A stretch of DNA of 64,000 bases from Pseudomonas mohnii (GCF_900105115.1 NZ_FNRV01000001.1:2899501-2963500), one strand, 5' to 3'; counted from the stretch's first letter, positions 1 through 9,364 are shown. A program made the numbers and translations. The notes: a model not told the origin generated them from the sequence alone.

Positions 1-1
1 G

Positions 2-1192
2 ATCCCGCAGGCCCAGGGCGCGCTGGTTTCACTTGATCCGCAAAACGGCGCGATCCGCGCGCTGGTCGGTGGCTTCGCCTTCGAGCAGAGCAACTACAAC
101 CGCGCCTTGCAGGCCAAACGCCAGCCGGGCTCGAGCTTCAAGCCTTTCGTCTACGCCGCTGCGCTGGATAACGGCTACACCGCCGCCAGCCTGGTGAACG
201 ACGCACCGATCGTGTTCGTCGATGAGTACCTGGACAAGGTCTGGCGTCCGAAAAACGACACCAACACTTTCCTCGGCCCGATCCGCTTGCGCGAAGCGCT
301 GTACAAGTCGCGTAACCTGGTGTCGATCCGCCTGCTGCAGGCGATGGGCGTTGGCAAAACCATCGACTACATCACCCGCTTTGGCTTCAACAAGCAGGAT
401 CTGCCGCCCAACCTGTCCCTGGCCCTGGGCACCGCGACCCTGACGCCAATGGAGATCGCCACCGGCTGGAGCACCTTCGCCAACGGCGGCTACAAGATCA
501 CCCCTTACATCATCGACAAGATCGAAAGCCGCAACGGCGACACGCTGTTCGTCGCCAACCCGGCAAGCGTGCCGAAAGGCGGCGCCGCCAACGACGGCAT
601 CGCCGCACCGTCCGCCCAGGCCTTCACGGTCAACGCAATGCCGGGTGAAGCGCCAACTACCCAACCGGCGCCACAGGCACCGGCCGTGGCTGAGCGCATC
701 GTCGATGGCCGTACCACTTACATCCTCAACAGCATGCTTGAAGATGTGATCAAACTCGGCACCGGCCGCCGTGCACTGGCCTTGGGTCGCCCTGACATCG
801 CCGGCAAGACCGGGACCACCAACGAGTCCAAGGACGCCTGGTTCTCCGGTTACAACGCCGATTACGTGACCACCGTCTGGACCGGCTTCGATCAGCCGGA
901 AAGCCTGGGGCGCAAGGAGTTCGGCGGCACCGTCGCGCTGCCGATCTGGATGACCTACATGGGCGCCGCGCTTAAAGGCCTGCCACCACACACCCAACCG
1001 GAGCCGGAAGGCATCCTGAGCTTGCGCGTCGACCCGGTCAGTGGCCGTGCGGCAAGCCCAGGCACGCCTGGAGCCTACTTCGAACTGTTCAAGGCCGAAG
1101 ACACGCCACCGTCGGCCAGCGAACTGGGCAACGGCAATGCGCCGGGCAGCCCGCTGCCAGCGGATGAATCGGCGCCGATCGACCTGTTCTAG
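2..1192 (+). CDS. mrcA: Penicillin-binding protein 1A, C-terminal part (5' end outside window)
   Basis: Only the transpeptidase half is present; the reading frame is already open at base 2, so the glycosyltransferase domain lies upstream of the window. The protein cross-links peptidoglycan in the periplasm. The three penicillin-binding signatures are visible in order: SSFK (SxxK, catalytic Ser at about bases 131-133), SRN (SxN, about 308-316) and KTGT (about 806-817) inside GKTGTTNESKDAWFSGY. A Pro/Ala-rich insertion lies between SxN and KTG, and a Pro/Glu/Ala-rich tail follows the domain, as in pseudomonad PBP1a. Next to malic enzyme this is the usual ponA/mrcA position in Pseudomonas. Family assignment is firm; the symbol could equally be given as ponA. 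Confidence 0.93.
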   Translation: MPQAQGALVSLDPQNGAIRALVGGFAFEQSNYNRALQAKRQPGSSFKPFVYAAALDNGYTAASLVNDAPIVFVDEYLDKVWRPKNDTNTFLGPIRLREALYKSRNLVSIRLLQAMGVGKTIDYITRFGFNKQDLPPNLSLALGTATLTPMEIATGWSTFANGGYKITPYIIDKIESRNGDTLFVANPASVPKGGAANDGIAAPSAQAFTVNAMPGEAPTTQPAPQAPAVAERIVDGRTTYILNSMLEDVIKLGTGRRALALGRPDIAGKTGTTNESKDAWFSGYNADYVTTVWTGFDQPESLGRKEFGGTVALPIWMTYMGAALKGLPPHTQPEPEGILSLRVDPVSGRAASPGTPGAYFELFKAEDTPPSASELGNGNAPGSPLPADESAPIDLF

Positions 1193-1203
1193 AGAAGCAG
1201 CCC

Positions 1204-1305
1204 GTAGGAGCGAGCCTGCTCGCGATGGTCGTCAACAATGACGCGGGTAGTCTGAATACCCGCGTTGTCTGACTATTTTTCGCGAGCAGGCTCGCTCCTA
1301 CAGGG
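1204..1305. repeat. REP doublet (REPIN)
   Basis: Two inverted REP palindromes face each other: GTAGGAGCGAGCCTGCTCGC on the left and its complement ending CTCGCTCCTACAG on the right, separated by about 50 bases. It lies just after the mrcA stop and before the shared terminator. Confidence 0.9.
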
Positions 1306-1351
1306 TTTGGCAGCACACACAACTGCGCCATCGACCCTCCAGACAACAAAA

Positions 1352-1382
1352 AAAGCCCCGACTCTCACGAGCCGGGGCTTTC
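1352..1382. terminator. Bidirectional intrinsic terminator
   Basis: AAAGCCCCG pairs with CGGGGCTTT around a short loop. An A-run on the left gives a U-tract for minus-strand transcripts, and TTTCTTTT follows on the plus strand. It sits between the convergent mrcA and maeB genes and can serve both. Confidence 0.85.
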
Positions 1383-1402
1383 TTTTGAAGCGCTACAACG
1401 GC

Positions 1403-2671
1403 TTAGCCGTTGAACACGTCATCCACGCTTTTGAGCGGGTAGTTCTTCGGATACGGCAGGGTCGCCACACCGGTCTCGATTGCGGCCTTGGCCACAGCGT
1501 CGGAGATCAGGGTGATCAGGCGCTTGTCCATTGGCTTCGGAATGATGTACTCACGACCGAATTCCAGCGGCGCACCACCGTAGGCATCACACACGTCCTG
1601 AGGTACTGGCAGCTTGGCCAGTTCACGCAGGGCGTTGGCCGCAGCCACTTTCATTTCCTCGTTGATGCGCTTGGCGCGAACGTCCAGGGCACCACGGAAG
1701 ATGAACGGGAAGCCCAGTACGTTGTTGACCTGGTTCGGGTAGTCGGAACGACCGGTGGCCATGATCACGTCGTTACGGGTCGCGTGTGCCAGTTCCGGGG
1801 AGATTTCCGGATCAGGGTTCGAGCAAGCGAACACGATCGGGTTGGCCGCCATGGATTTCAGGCCTTCAGCGCTCAGCAGGTTCGGACCGGACAAGCCGAC
1901 GAACACGTCTGCACCTTCCAGAGCGTCTGCCAGGGTACGTTTGTCGGTCGCGTGGGCGAAGACAGCCTTGTACTGGTTCAGGTCGTCACGGCCGGAGTGG
2001 ATCACGCCGGTACGGTCAACCATGAAGATGTTTTCGATGTTCGCGCCCATGCTGACCAGCAGCTTCATGCAGGAGATCGCGGCAGCGCCGGCGCCCAGGC
2101 AAACGATCTTGGCTTCCGGCAGGGTTTTACCGGCGATTTCCAGGGCGTTGATCATGCCAGCGGCGGTCACGATAGCGGTACCGTGCTGGTCATCGTGGAA
2201 TACCGGGATGTCGCACTGCTCGATCAGAGCACGTTCGATCTCAAAGCACTCAGGCGCCTTGATGTCTTCCAGGTTGATGCCACCGAAGGTGATGGAGATG
2301 CGCTTGACGGTGTCGATGAAGGCTTGCGGGCTTTCGGAGTCGACTTCGATGTCGAAAACGTCGATGCCGGCAAAGCGCTTGAACAGCACGCCCTTGCCTT
2401 CCATGACTGGCTTAGAGGCCAATGGGCCGAGGTTACCCAGACCCAGAATCGCGGTGCCATCGGAAATGACTGCAACCAGGTTGCCTTTGCCGGTGTATTT
2501 GTAGGCCAGTTCAGGGTCGCGAGCGATTTCGCGTACTGGTTCGGCTACGCCGGGGCTGTAGGCCAGCGACAGGTCGCGGGCGGTAGCGGTGGCCTTGGTG
2601 AGCTCGACGCTCAGCTTCCCTGGACGAGGATTGGCATGATATTCGAGAGCGGCAGTTTTCAAATCAGACAT
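1403..2671 (-). CDS. maeB: NADP-dependent malic enzyme, short form
   Basis: A 422-residue oxaloacetate-decarboxylating malate dehydrogenase that turns malate into pyruvate and CO2 while reducing NAD(P). The N-terminal malic domain shows YSPGVAEP near residue 38, SDGTAILGLGNLG near 70 and the metal-site motif PVFHDDQHGTA near 155. The NAD(P)-binding domain begins at CLGAGAAA near 192, and SNPDPEI lies near 280. The protein stops after the dehydrogenase, so it lacks the phosphotransacetylase-like C-terminal domain of E. coli MaeB. The gene is monocistronic, convergent with mrcA, and ends at the bidirectional terminator. Cofactor preference is inferred from the family and is not visible in sequence. 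Confidence 0.93.
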   Translation of the reverse strand: MSDLKTAALEYHANPRPGKLSVELTKATATARDLSLAYSPGVAEPVREIARDPELAYKYTGKGNLVAVISDGTAILGLGNLGPLASKPVMEGKGVLFKRFAGIDVFDIEVDSESPQAFIDTVKRISITFGGINLEDIKAPECFEIERALIEQCDIPVFHDDQHGTAIVTAAGMINALEIAGKTLPEAKIVCLGAGAAAISCMKLLVSMGANIENIFMVDRTGVIHSGRDDLNQYKAVFAHATDKRTLADALEGADVFVGLSGPNLLSAEGLKSMAANPIVFACSNPDPEISPELAHATRNDVIMATGRSDYPNQVNNVLGFPFIFRGALDVRAKRINEEMKVAAANALRELAKLPVPQDVCDAYGGAPLEFGREYIIPKPMDKRLITLISDAVAKAAIETGVATLPYPKNYPLKSVDDVFNG

Positions 2672-2853
2672 GGGGGCATTCCGCTTTTACTGTTGGACAG
2701 ACTGGTCAGCGAGGATACGCGCCTCGCAAAATCCCCACAAGACTGACCGGTCACCCCTGTCAAGCACCCTGACCTACGACTTTGGGCCAAGAGCCGCGGA
2801 ACACAAGGGATAGACTGTTCACAATCGACATAAAAAATGTCTACAATTTTTTA

Positions 2854-3642
2854 TCAGTGCGCGACCTGAAGCATCGCCGGATCGGTCAACGGCAACATCC
2901 AGCGCGCCTGCCCCTCCTTGAGACCGCCCTTGCGCGAACGATCCAGCACCCAGCCGCGAGCCTCGACTTGCTTGCCTTTGAGGCCATCAAGCGTGGCAGC
3001 GGGGAATCTGTCCAGCACATTGGGTGCAACGCGCAATACAACCGAATCCTGCAACTCGATCCAAACCCCGCCGCGATTGCGCTGAACCTTGCTCACACGA
3101 CCGCTGAGCACGGCAAACCCGGAGGTATTGATCTGCTCCGCCTTTAGTACAGGTGACTGTCGCCACACACCAAGACCGGCCTGTCGGGCGCTGCGTTCTG
3201 CCGCTTGCTGACAGTCGACCAAATCGACATTGGGTGCGACTGCCACTTGAAAGCCGAGTCCTTCGGCGAGCATCTGCGCTTCGAGGTTGGCACCCTCGGC
3301 ACCGTAGACATGGGCCAGGGTACGGCCGTAGTGATCCTTGCCTTCCTTGCCGGGAAGCAATCCGACCCGTCCGCCGCTCGCGGCCACCAAGGCTTCGAGA
3401 CGCTTTCGCGCCGCCACGGCAAATGGTTCGTGGGACCGGCCTTTCTTGCCCAGCTCCGGCGTATTCAAGCCGATCATGCGCACACTGCGACCATCCGCGA
3501 GGCGCAGCGTGTCACCGTCCACTACCCGCTGCACCGCGACCGATGCCAGACCACTCGGTGCCGGGCAGAAGGCCTGGGCGCCGGAGAGCCAAATCGCGGA
3601 CACAAAAAAGGCGCCCGCAAGGGACGCCTTTTTCATCAGCAT
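2854..3642 (-). CDS. Secreted thermonuclease (SNase) family protein
   Basis: The product is about 262 residues. It starts with a Sec signal peptide (MLMKKAS, hydrophobic core, cleavage near GAQA-FCP) and then carries a staphylococcal-nuclease-like OB fold. Typical residues are visible: RVVDGDTLRLADG, IGLNTPELG, an RKRLEAL helix, and DHYGRTLAHVY carrying the second catalytic Arg region. ATG at 3642 or 3636 is the likely start; a TTG at 3666 would place extra residues before the signal peptide. The gene begins about 36 bases after rpmE ends on the same strand, so it may be cotranscribed with rpmE. It is probably a periplasmic or exported phosphodiesterase; the substrate cannot be told. Confidence 0.8.
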   Translation of the reverse strand: MLMKKASLAGAFFVSAIWLSGAQAFCPAPSGLASVAVQRVVDGDTLRLADGRSVRMIGLNTPELGKKGRSHEPFAVAARKRLEALVAASGGRVGLLPGKEGKDHYGRTLAHVYGAEGANLEAQMLAEGLGFQVAVAPNVDLVDCQQAAERSARQAGLGVWRQSPVLKAEQINTSGFAVLSGRVSKVQRNRGGVWIELQDSVVLRVAPNVLDRFPAATLDGLKGKQVEARGWVLDRSRKGGLKEGQARWMLPLTDPAMLQVAH

Positions 3643-3677
3643 GGAAAAACCGAAACGGCCTCCCAAGTTGATCGGCC

Positions 3678-3896
3678 TTAGGCCTTTTTCGCGCCGAAAG
3701 CACCGAAACGGTCTGCGAAACGCTGAACGCGGCCGCCAGTGTCCAGAGTCTTTTGCTTACCGGTGTAGAACGGGTGGCATTCGTTGCAAACGTCGATCGC
3801 CAGGGCTTTGCCGTAGGTCGAACGGGTTTCGAACTTGTTGCCGCAGCTGCAGGTAACAGCAACTGCTGGGTATTCTGGATGGATATCAGCTTTCAT
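3678..3896 (-). CDS. rpmE: 50S ribosomal protein L31, zinc-binding type
   Basis: A complete 72-residue L31, a component of the large ribosomal subunit that bridges to the small subunit. The four cysteines of the zinc-binding (C+) form are present: C16 and C18 in TCSCG, C37 and C40 in CNEC. This is therefore not the zinc-free RpmE2 paralogue made under zinc limitation. The start is fixed by the conserved [10 protein letters not shown] terminus and an AGGA ribosome site 8-9 bases upstream. A sigma-70 promoter and a structured leader lie upstream. The thermonuclease gene follows on the same strand. Confidence 0.97.
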   Translation of the reverse strand: MKADIHPEYPAVAVTCSCGNKFETRSTYGKALAIDVCNECHPFYTGKQKTLDTGGRVQRFADRFGAFGAKKA

Positions 3897-3915
3897 GATG
3901 TGTTCCTCGGGCTAG

Positions 3916-3952
3916 CGTGCCGCCACCCAACACTATTGTTGAATACCGCACG
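3916..3952 (-). promoter_or_regulatory. Candidate structured leader of rpmE mRNA
   Basis: In the minus-strand RNA, CGUGC at the 5' side pairs with GCACG at the 3' side, and within it CAACA pairs with UGUUG over an AUAG loop. The element fills most of the roughly 60-base untranslated leader and ends about 20 bases before the start codon, near the ribosome site. Autoregulatory leaders are known for some bacterial L31 genes; assignment to such a family is inference. Confidence 0.4.
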
Positions 3953-3966
3953 TAATTAGGCCGCGG

Positions 3967-3994
3967 ATTCTACCAGACAATGCCAATCACGCAA
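3967..3994 (-). promoter_or_regulatory. Sigma-70 promoter of rpmE
   Basis: On the minus strand TTGCGT (-35, bases 3994-3989) and TAGAAT (-10, bases 3972-3967) are 16 bases apart. This predicts transcription from about base 3960 into the rpmE leader. Confidence 0.65.
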
Positions 3995-4048
3995 GCTGTC
4001 CCTGAGACCGACCGTCTGCTAGGCTCCCGAGCCAATACGCGATCCCCG

Positions 4049-4137
4049 GTGGGAGCGAGTCTGCTCGCGATAGCGGTGTACCAGTCGCGATGAATGCTGA
4101 CTGACACGCCGTCATCGCGAGCAGGCTCGCTCCCACA
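4049..4137. repeat. REP doublet (REPIN)
   Basis: GTGGGAGCGAGTCTGCTCGC on the left is mirrored by GCGAGCAGGCTCGCTCCCAC on the right. It fills the gap between divergent rpmE and priA. Apart from it and the rpmE promoter, no other gene is seen in 3897-4184. Confidence 0.9.
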
Positions 4138-4184
4138 CGTTATGCGCCTAGCCCTTTTGTTGCCTGTCTATCGAGACTCCCCGC

Positions 4185-6404
4185 GTGCCCGACGCCATCC
4201 TGCGCCTCGCTTTGCCTTCGCCGCTGCGCCGCCTGTTCGACTACCGAGCTCCGGCCGGGGTCCTGCGCGCCCAGTTGCATCCCGGCATGCGCCTGCGGGT
4301 GCCGTTCGGCCGGCGGGAGATGATCGGGATTCTGGTGGAGGTCACCGACACCAGCGAAGTCCCGGCGGAAAAACTCAAGCCCGCGCTGGCATTGCTCGAT
4401 GCCACGCCGCCGCTGCCACCCGCCCTGTTCAAGCTATGCCTGTGGACTTCCCAGTATTACCAGCACAGTCTCGGCGACACCTTGAGCTGGGCGCTGCCGG
4501 TGCTGCTGCGTCAGGGCGAACTGGCCGAGGCGCGCCAGGAGCGTTTCTGGTCCGCTGCCCCCGGCGCCAGCCTCGATGACCCGCGGATCGCCCGCGCCCC
4601 GCGCCAACGTGAAGCACTGGCGACGCTGGCCCAGCACCCCCACGGCGTCGCACATCAATTGCTGAGCAAACTGATGCTGAGCAAGGACAGCCTCGACCTG
4701 TTGCTGGCTAAAGACCTGGTGCAGGTAGAGATACGCAAGCACGCTCCCGGCGCACGCCACGAACACTGGCTGGCGCAGCCTGAACTGCCGCTCAATCCGG
4801 AGCAGCGCGCCGCTTATGAAGCGATTCGCGCCGGATTCGACAGTTATCACGCGTTCCTGCTGGCCGGCGTCACCGGCAGTGGCAAGACCGAAGTCTATTT
4901 GCAACTGATCCGCGAAACCCTGGAGGCCGGTAAACAAGCGCTGGTGCTGATCCCGGAAATCAACCTCGGCCCGCAGACCCTGGCGCGCTTCGAACAGCGC
5001 TTCAATGCGCGCATCGCCCTGATCCACTCGGCCGTCAACGATCGTGAACGCCTCGATGCCTGGCTCGCCGCCCGCGACGGCGAAGCCGATATCATTATTG
5101 GCACCCGCTCGGCACTGTTCACGCCGATGAAGAATCCCGGCCTGATCATCATCGATGAAGAACACGACGGCTCGTATAAACAGCAGGAAGGCCTGCGCTA
5201 CCACGCCCGCGACCTGGCCCTGGTGCGCGCCCGCCAGGAAAACATCCCGATCGTGCTCGGCTCCGCTACACCCTCGCTGGAAAGCCTGCACAACGCCTAC
5301 ACCGGACGCTACGGCCTCCTGCGCCTGAATGAGCGCGCCGGTGGCGCCAAGCAGCCACGCTTTCTGCGCCTTGACGTAAAAAGTCGCCCACTGGACAGCG
5401 GCATTTCCGGGCCGATGCAACAAGCCATCGGTCAGACGCTGGCTGCTGGCCAACAAGTATTGGTGTTCCTCAATCGCCGCGGCTTCGCACCGACCCTGCT
5501 CTGTCACGATTGCGGCTGGATGTCCGAATGCCAGCGCTGCGATGCGCGGATGACCGTGCACCAGCGCCACGGCGAGTTGCGCTGCCACCATTGCGGCTAC
5601 GTCGAGCGAGTGCCGCGCCAGTGCCCGAAATGCAACAAGGTCGATTTGCGTCCGGTGGGGGCAGGTACCGAACGGGCCGAAGAGCGACTGGGCATTTTGT
5701 TCCCCGACTACCCGGTTTTGCGGGTGGACCGCGACAGCACTTCGCGCAAAGACGCCATGAATCAGTTGTTCGCGACCATCCAGAAAGGCCAGCCCTGCAT
5801 CCTGGTGGGCACACAAATGCTTGCCAAAGGGCATCACTTTCCACGGGTGACCCTGGTGTCGATTCTCGACGCCGATGGCGGGCTGTTTTCCGGTGACTTC
5901 CGTGCCAGCGAGCGCATGGCACAGCTGATTGTCCAGGTCGCCGGGCGTGCCGGGCGTGCCGAAGAGCCGGGCAAGGTGATCATCCAGACGCATTTGGCCG
6001 ATCACCCGCTGCTGGTGCAATTGACCGAGCAAGGTTATTTCGCCTTTGCCGAGCAAGCCTTGAGTGAACGCCGCGCGGCAGGCCTGCCGCCCTTTGCGCA
6101 CCTGGCACTGCTGCGAGCCGAAGCGCACAAGCCGGGACAGGCCGAAGGATTTCTCGACGAGGCGTGCAGCGAGGCCGAACGCCTGCTGGCCGAACAGGGT
6201 TTGACCGGCATCGAATTGCTGGGGCCGGTACCGGCACCGATGGAACGCCGCGCCGGACGCTATCGTGCACAGCTATTGTTGCAAGCCACCGCGCGGGGGC
6301 CGCTGCATCGCTTGCTTGCCAGTTGGTTGCTGGTGCTGGAGCAGATGCCGAGCGGGCGGGCGGTGCGCTGGTCGCTGGATGTGGATCCGGTCGATTTGTA
6401 TTGA
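4185..6404 (+). CDS. priA: Primosomal protein N' (PriA helicase)
   Basis: A 739-residue 3'-to-5' helicase that reloads the replicative helicase at stalled forks. The N-terminal DNA-binding region is followed by Walker A (AGVTGSGKTEVY, near residue 228) and the DEEH box (IIIDEEHDGSYK, near 320). A zinc-binding insertion follows with paired cysteines (CHDCG, CQRC, CHHCG, CPKC, about 440-490), then the C-terminal helicase lobe with VGTQMLAKGHHFP and QVAGRAGRA. The start is GTG at 4185 (VPDAILRLALPSPL), which gives the family's usual N-terminus. Length is normal and the frame is intact. The gene is monocistronic and divergent from rpmE. Confidence 0.96.
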   Translation: MPDAILRLALPSPLRRLFDYRAPAGVLRAQLHPGMRLRVPFGRREMIGILVEVTDTSEVPAEKLKPALALLDATPPLPPALFKLCLWTSQYYQHSLGDTLSWALPVLLRQGELAEARQERFWSAAPGASLDDPRIARAPRQREALATLAQHPHGVAHQLLSKLMLSKDSLDLLLAKDLVQVEIRKHAPGARHEHWLAQPELPLNPEQRAAYEAIRAGFDSYHAFLLAGVTGSGKTEVYLQLIRETLEAGKQALVLIPEINLGPQTLARFEQRFNARIALIHSAVNDRERLDAWLAARDGEADIIIGTRSALFTPMKNPGLIIIDEEHDGSYKQQEGLRYHARDLALVRARQENIPIVLGSATPSLESLHNAYTGRYGLLRLNERAGGAKQPRFLRLDVKSRPLDSGISGPMQQAIGQTLAAGQQVLVFLNRRGFAPTLLCHDCGWMSECQRCDARMTVHQRHGELRCHHCGYVERVPRQCPKCNKVDLRPVGAGTERAEERLGILFPDYPVLRVDRDSTSRKDAMNQLFATIQKGQPCILVGTQMLAKGHHFPRVTLVSILDADGGLFSGDFRASERMAQLIVQVAGRAGRAEEPGKVIIQTHLADHPLLVQLTEQGYFAFAEQALSERRAAGLPPFAHLALLRAEAHKPGQAEGFLDEACSEAERLLAEQGLTGIELLGPVPAPMERRAGRYRAQLLLQATARGPLHRLLASWLLVLEQMPSGRAVRWSLDVDPVDLY

Positions 6405-6416
6405 TTTGGGTACCGC

Positions 6417-6510
6417 CATCGCGAGCACGCTCGCTCCCGCAGTGGTTCCAGGGTGGAACTACAACCTGTATCCACCCCAAAACCTGTGGGAGCTTACTCG
6501 CGATGGGGCC
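6417..6510. repeat. REP doublet between priA and argS
   Basis: CATCGCGAGCACGCTCGCTC and TGTGGGAGCTTACTCGCGAT form an inverted pair, in the opposite relative orientation to the doublet at 1204. The rest of 6405-6636 holds only the argS leader, with a purine-rich AGAGAAG site before the start. Confidence 0.8.
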
Positions 6511-6636
6511 TTAATTGTCACCACACATCCACATCCTGCCTGCTAAGGTTGGCAAGCCCGTCTTCGCCACGGATAATGCCCAGTTTTTCCACCAGCGCAC
6601 GATGCGCCGCCGCGCCAGCGGTCGAAAGAGAAGACC

Positions 6637-8373
6637 ATGAAAGACACCATTCGCCAGCTGATCCAACAAGCCATCACCCAACTCGTCAACGAAGGTGTGT
6701 TGCCTGAAGGCCTGACGCCGGCGATCCAGGTGGAAAACTCTCGCGATAAGAAGAACGGCGACTTCGCCAGCAACATCGCCATGATGCTGGCCAAGCCTGC
6801 CGGCATGAAGCCGCGTGACCTGGCCGAGAAAATCATCGCCGCGCTGCCGGCTGACGAAAATGTCACCAAGGCCGAAATCGCCGGCCCCGGCTTCCTCAAC
6901 TTCTTCCAGAACACCGATGCCCTGGCGACCCGCCTGGACGCCGCCCTGGCCGATGAGCACATCGGCGTTCGCAAGGCCGGCCCGGTGCAACGCACGGTGG
7001 TTGACCTGTCGGCCCCGAACCTGGCCAAGGAAATGCACGTCGGCCACCTGCGCTCGACCATCATCGGCGACGGCGTGGCACGGGTGCTCGAGTTCCTCGG
7101 CGACGAAGTGATCCGCCAGAACCACGTTGGCGACTGGGGCACCCAGTTCGGCATGTTGATGGCCTATCTGCAGGAAAACCCGATCACCAGCGACGAGCTG
7201 TCGGACCTGGAAAACTTCTACCGCGCCGCCAAGCAGCGCTTCGACGAATCCGAAGAATTCGCCGATCGCGCCCGTGGCCTGGTGGTCAAGTTGCAGGCCG
7301 GTGACCCGGACTGCCTGGCGCTGTGGACCAAGTTCAAGGACATCTCGCTGTCCCACTGCCAGAAAATCTACGAGCTGTTGAACGTCAAGCTGACCATGGC
7401 TGACGTGATGGGCGAAAGCGCCTACAACGACGACTTGATCAACGTGGTCAACGACCTCAAGGCCGCTGGCATGCTGGTCGAGAGCAATGGCGCCCAGTGC
7501 GTGTTCCTCGATGAATTCAAGAACGCCGACGGCGATCCGCTGCCGGTGATCATCGTCAAGGCCGATGGTGGCTACCTCTACGCCACCACCGACCTGGCCG
7601 CCGTGCGCTACCGCAGCGGCAAGCTCAAGGCCGACCGCGCCTTGTACTTCGTCGACCAGCGTCAGGCCCTGCACTTCCAGCAAGTGTTCGCCGTGGCGCG
7701 CAAGGCCGGCTTCGTGACCCACCCGATGGACATGGAGCACATGGGCTTCGGCACCATGAACGGCGCTGATGGCCGCCCGTTCAAGACCCGCGATGGCGGC
7801 ACCGTGAAGCTGATCGATCTGCTGACCGAAGCCCAGGAACGCGCCTACACCCTGGTCAAGGACAAGAACCCGGAACTGGCCGAAGCCGAGCTGCGCAACA
7901 TCGCCAGGGTCGTGGGCATCGGCGCGGTGAAATACGCCGACCTGTCCAAGCACCGCACCAGCGACTACAGCTTCAACTTCGACCTGATGCTGAACTTCGA
8001 AGGCAACACCGCCCCGTACCTGCTGTATGCGTATACCCGCGTGGCCGGCGTGTTCCGCAAACTCGGCAAGGACTTCAGCGAAGTCGACGGCCAGATCGTC
8101 CTCGAAGCGCCCCACGAACACGAACTGGCGGCAAAACTCGCGCAATTCGGCGAAGTGCTGAATAACGTGGCTGAAAAAGGCACGCCGCACATTCTCTGCA
8201 CTTATCTGTATGACGTCGCCGGCCTGTTCTCCAGCTTCTACGAGAACTGCCCGATCCTCGCCGCCGATACCCCGGCGCAAATGCAGAGCCGCCTTCGCCT
8301 CGCCGCGCTGACCGGACGCACCCTCAAGCAAGGCCTGGAACTCTTGGGCCTGGAAACTCTGGAGCGTATGTAA
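6637..8373 (+). CDS. argS: Arginyl-tRNA synthetase
   Basis: A 578-residue class I synthetase that charges tRNA-Arg. Visible are the N-terminal tRNA-contact domain, [16 protein letters not shown] containing the HxGH signature (HVGH, near residue 133), and the GVGAVKY-type region [13 protein letters not shown] near 430. The C-terminal anticodon-binding DALR domain ends in LGLETLERM. Length and frame are normal. As in other ArgRS proteins there is no clear KMSKS. ATG at 6637 is preceded by a weak purine-rich site. The SPOR-domain gene begins 1 base after the stop, so both are probably read from one transcript. Confidence 0.97.
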   Translation: MKDTIRQLIQQAITQLVNEGVLPEGLTPAIQVENSRDKKNGDFASNIAMMLAKPAGMKPRDLAEKIIAALPADENVTKAEIAGPGFLNFFQNTDALATRLDAALADEHIGVRKAGPVQRTVVDLSAPNLAKEMHVGHLRSTIIGDGVARVLEFLGDEVIRQNHVGDWGTQFGMLMAYLQENPITSDELSDLENFYRAAKQRFDESEEFADRARGLVVKLQAGDPDCLALWTKFKDISLSHCQKIYELLNVKLTMADVMGESAYNDDLINVVNDLKAAGMLVESNGAQCVFLDEFKNADGDPLPVIIVKADGGYLYATTDLAAVRYRSGKLKADRALYFVDQRQALHFQQVFAVARKAGFVTHPMDMEHMGFGTMNGADGRPFKTRDGGTVKLIDLLTEAQERAYTLVKDKNPELAEAELRNIARVVGIGAVKYADLSKHRTSDYSFNFDLMLNFEGNTAPYLLYAYTRVAGVFRKLGKDFSEVDGQIVLEAPHEHELAAKLAQFGEVLNNVAEKGTPHILCTYLYDVAGLFSSFYENCPILAADTPAQMQSRLRLAALTGRTLKQGLELLGLETLERM

Positions 8374-8374
8374 G

Positions 8375-9088
8375 TTGGCTGCCAAGAAAAAACCTGCACC
8401 CAAGCGTGGCGCCAGCCGTTACCAAGCTCCAGCGAAGCAGCCGATTCCGGGTTGGCTGTGGATGGCCATCGGCCTGACGGTCGGCGCATTCATCGTATTC
8501 CTGATGAAGCTGGAGCCGGGCAAGGGCAGCGATACGGTCAAACGCGAGAAGGTGGAGCAACAACAGCAGAAAGCCACCAAGATCGCCGAGGCCAACAAGA
8601 CCCCGCCGAGCCCGACGCAACCGGTGAAGCCGAAGTACGACTTCTACACCTTGCTGCCGGAATCGGAAGTCATCGTGCCGCCGGATGCCGTGCCGGAAAA
8701 AACCCTGCCGACGCCGCAAGTGCCGGCCGTTCCGACGACGCCGGTTACACCGGCGGAAGCGGCGAAGATCGACACCGCCCGCGCTCAGGCGGCGCTGTCC
8801 GGTATCACGCCGCCACCCGCGCCACCCGTCACCAAAGCCGCGCCGGTGACCAAGTTCTTCCTCCAGGCGGGTTCGTTCCGAAAGCAAACTGACGCCGACA
8901 AGGTTCGTGCGCAGATCATCCTGCTCGGCCAGGCGGTGGCGGTCGAATCCGGCACAGTGAAAGACGAGACCTGGTATCGGGTTCTGGTCGGACCGTTCAG
9001 CAACCGCGAACAACTGACCACCGCCCAGAAACAACTGGCCGGCGCCGGCTTCAGCAACCTGTTGTTACAACAGCGCCAGAGCCGATAA
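8375..9088 (+). CDS. SPOR-domain inner-membrane protein (FtsN-like)
   Basis: A 237-residue bitopic protein. A Lys/Arg/Pro/Ala-rich cytoplasmic tail (1-24) is followed by one membrane segment (about 25-45, GWLWMAIGLTVGAFIVFL). A long Lys/Gln and Pro/Ala/Thr-rich periplasmic linker then leads to a C-terminal SPOR domain (about 158-235, FFLQAGSFRKQTDAD ... YRVLVGPFSNREQ). SPOR domains bind denuded glycan at the septum. The start is TTG at 8375, 1 base after the argS stop, with GGAG about 10 bases upstream. Architecture resembles FtsN, but the extra essential FtsN segments cannot be confirmed by eye, so it is left as FtsN-like. The argS-SPOR gene pairing is common in pseudomonads. Confidence 0.88.
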   Translation: MAAKKKPAPKRGASRYQAPAKQPIPGWLWMAIGLTVGAFIVFLMKLEPGKGSDTVKREKVEQQQQKATKIAEANKTPPSPTQPVKPKYDFYTLLPESEVIVPPDAVPEKTLPTPQVPAVPTTPVTPAEAAKIDTARAQAALSGITPPPAPPVTKAAPVTKFFLQAGSFRKQTDADKVRAQIILLGQAVAVESGTVKDETWYRVLVGPFSNREQLTTAQKQLAGAGFSNLLLQQRQSR

Positions 9089-9097
9089 CGCCCCTTG

Positions 9098-9225
9098 CGG
9101 CGAGGGAGCTTGCTCCCGCTGGAGTGCGGAGCACTCCCAAAACCAGCATTTGCGGTCCATGAGGCAGACCGCGGGGACCGGGTTTGTGGCTGCTTCGCAG
9201 CCAAGCGGGAGCAAGCTCCCTCGCC
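9098..9225. repeat. Compound palindromic element with several nested hairpins
   Basis: A perfect 21-base inverted repeat (9098-9118 and 9205-9225, core GAGGGAGCTTGCTCCC, itself palindromic) encloses GGAGTGC-GGA-GCACTCC (9122-9138 region), GCGGTC..GACCGC and GGCTGC-TTC-GCAGCC (about 9188-9202). It differs from the common REP type in this window and could end the argS-SPOR transcript. Confidence 0.75.
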
Positions 9226-9364
9226 ACAACGGTGACAGCGGCACTCCATCACCATCGCAATACACCACTCGTCCCCTCTCCCGTCCTACAGTTGAAATCC
9301 ACTTCACCACCCCCATATGAGTGGGCATAAGGCATTTTCGCCCCGCTGCGTGGAGACTCTTCCC

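Noticed and set aside
4434..6128. Long minus-strand open frame (564 codons) opposite priA
   Set aside because: It lies wholly antisense to priA, whose motifs are intact. Its composition is the usual high-GC shadow and no domain is recognisable.
6511..8403. 630-codon minus-strand frame opposite argS
   Set aside because: Shadow of argS; no ribosome site or recognisable protein features.
9317..9364. Upstream ATG as the start of hslV
   Set aside because: It would put 16 residues before the catalytic threonine, which must be N-terminal after Met removal.
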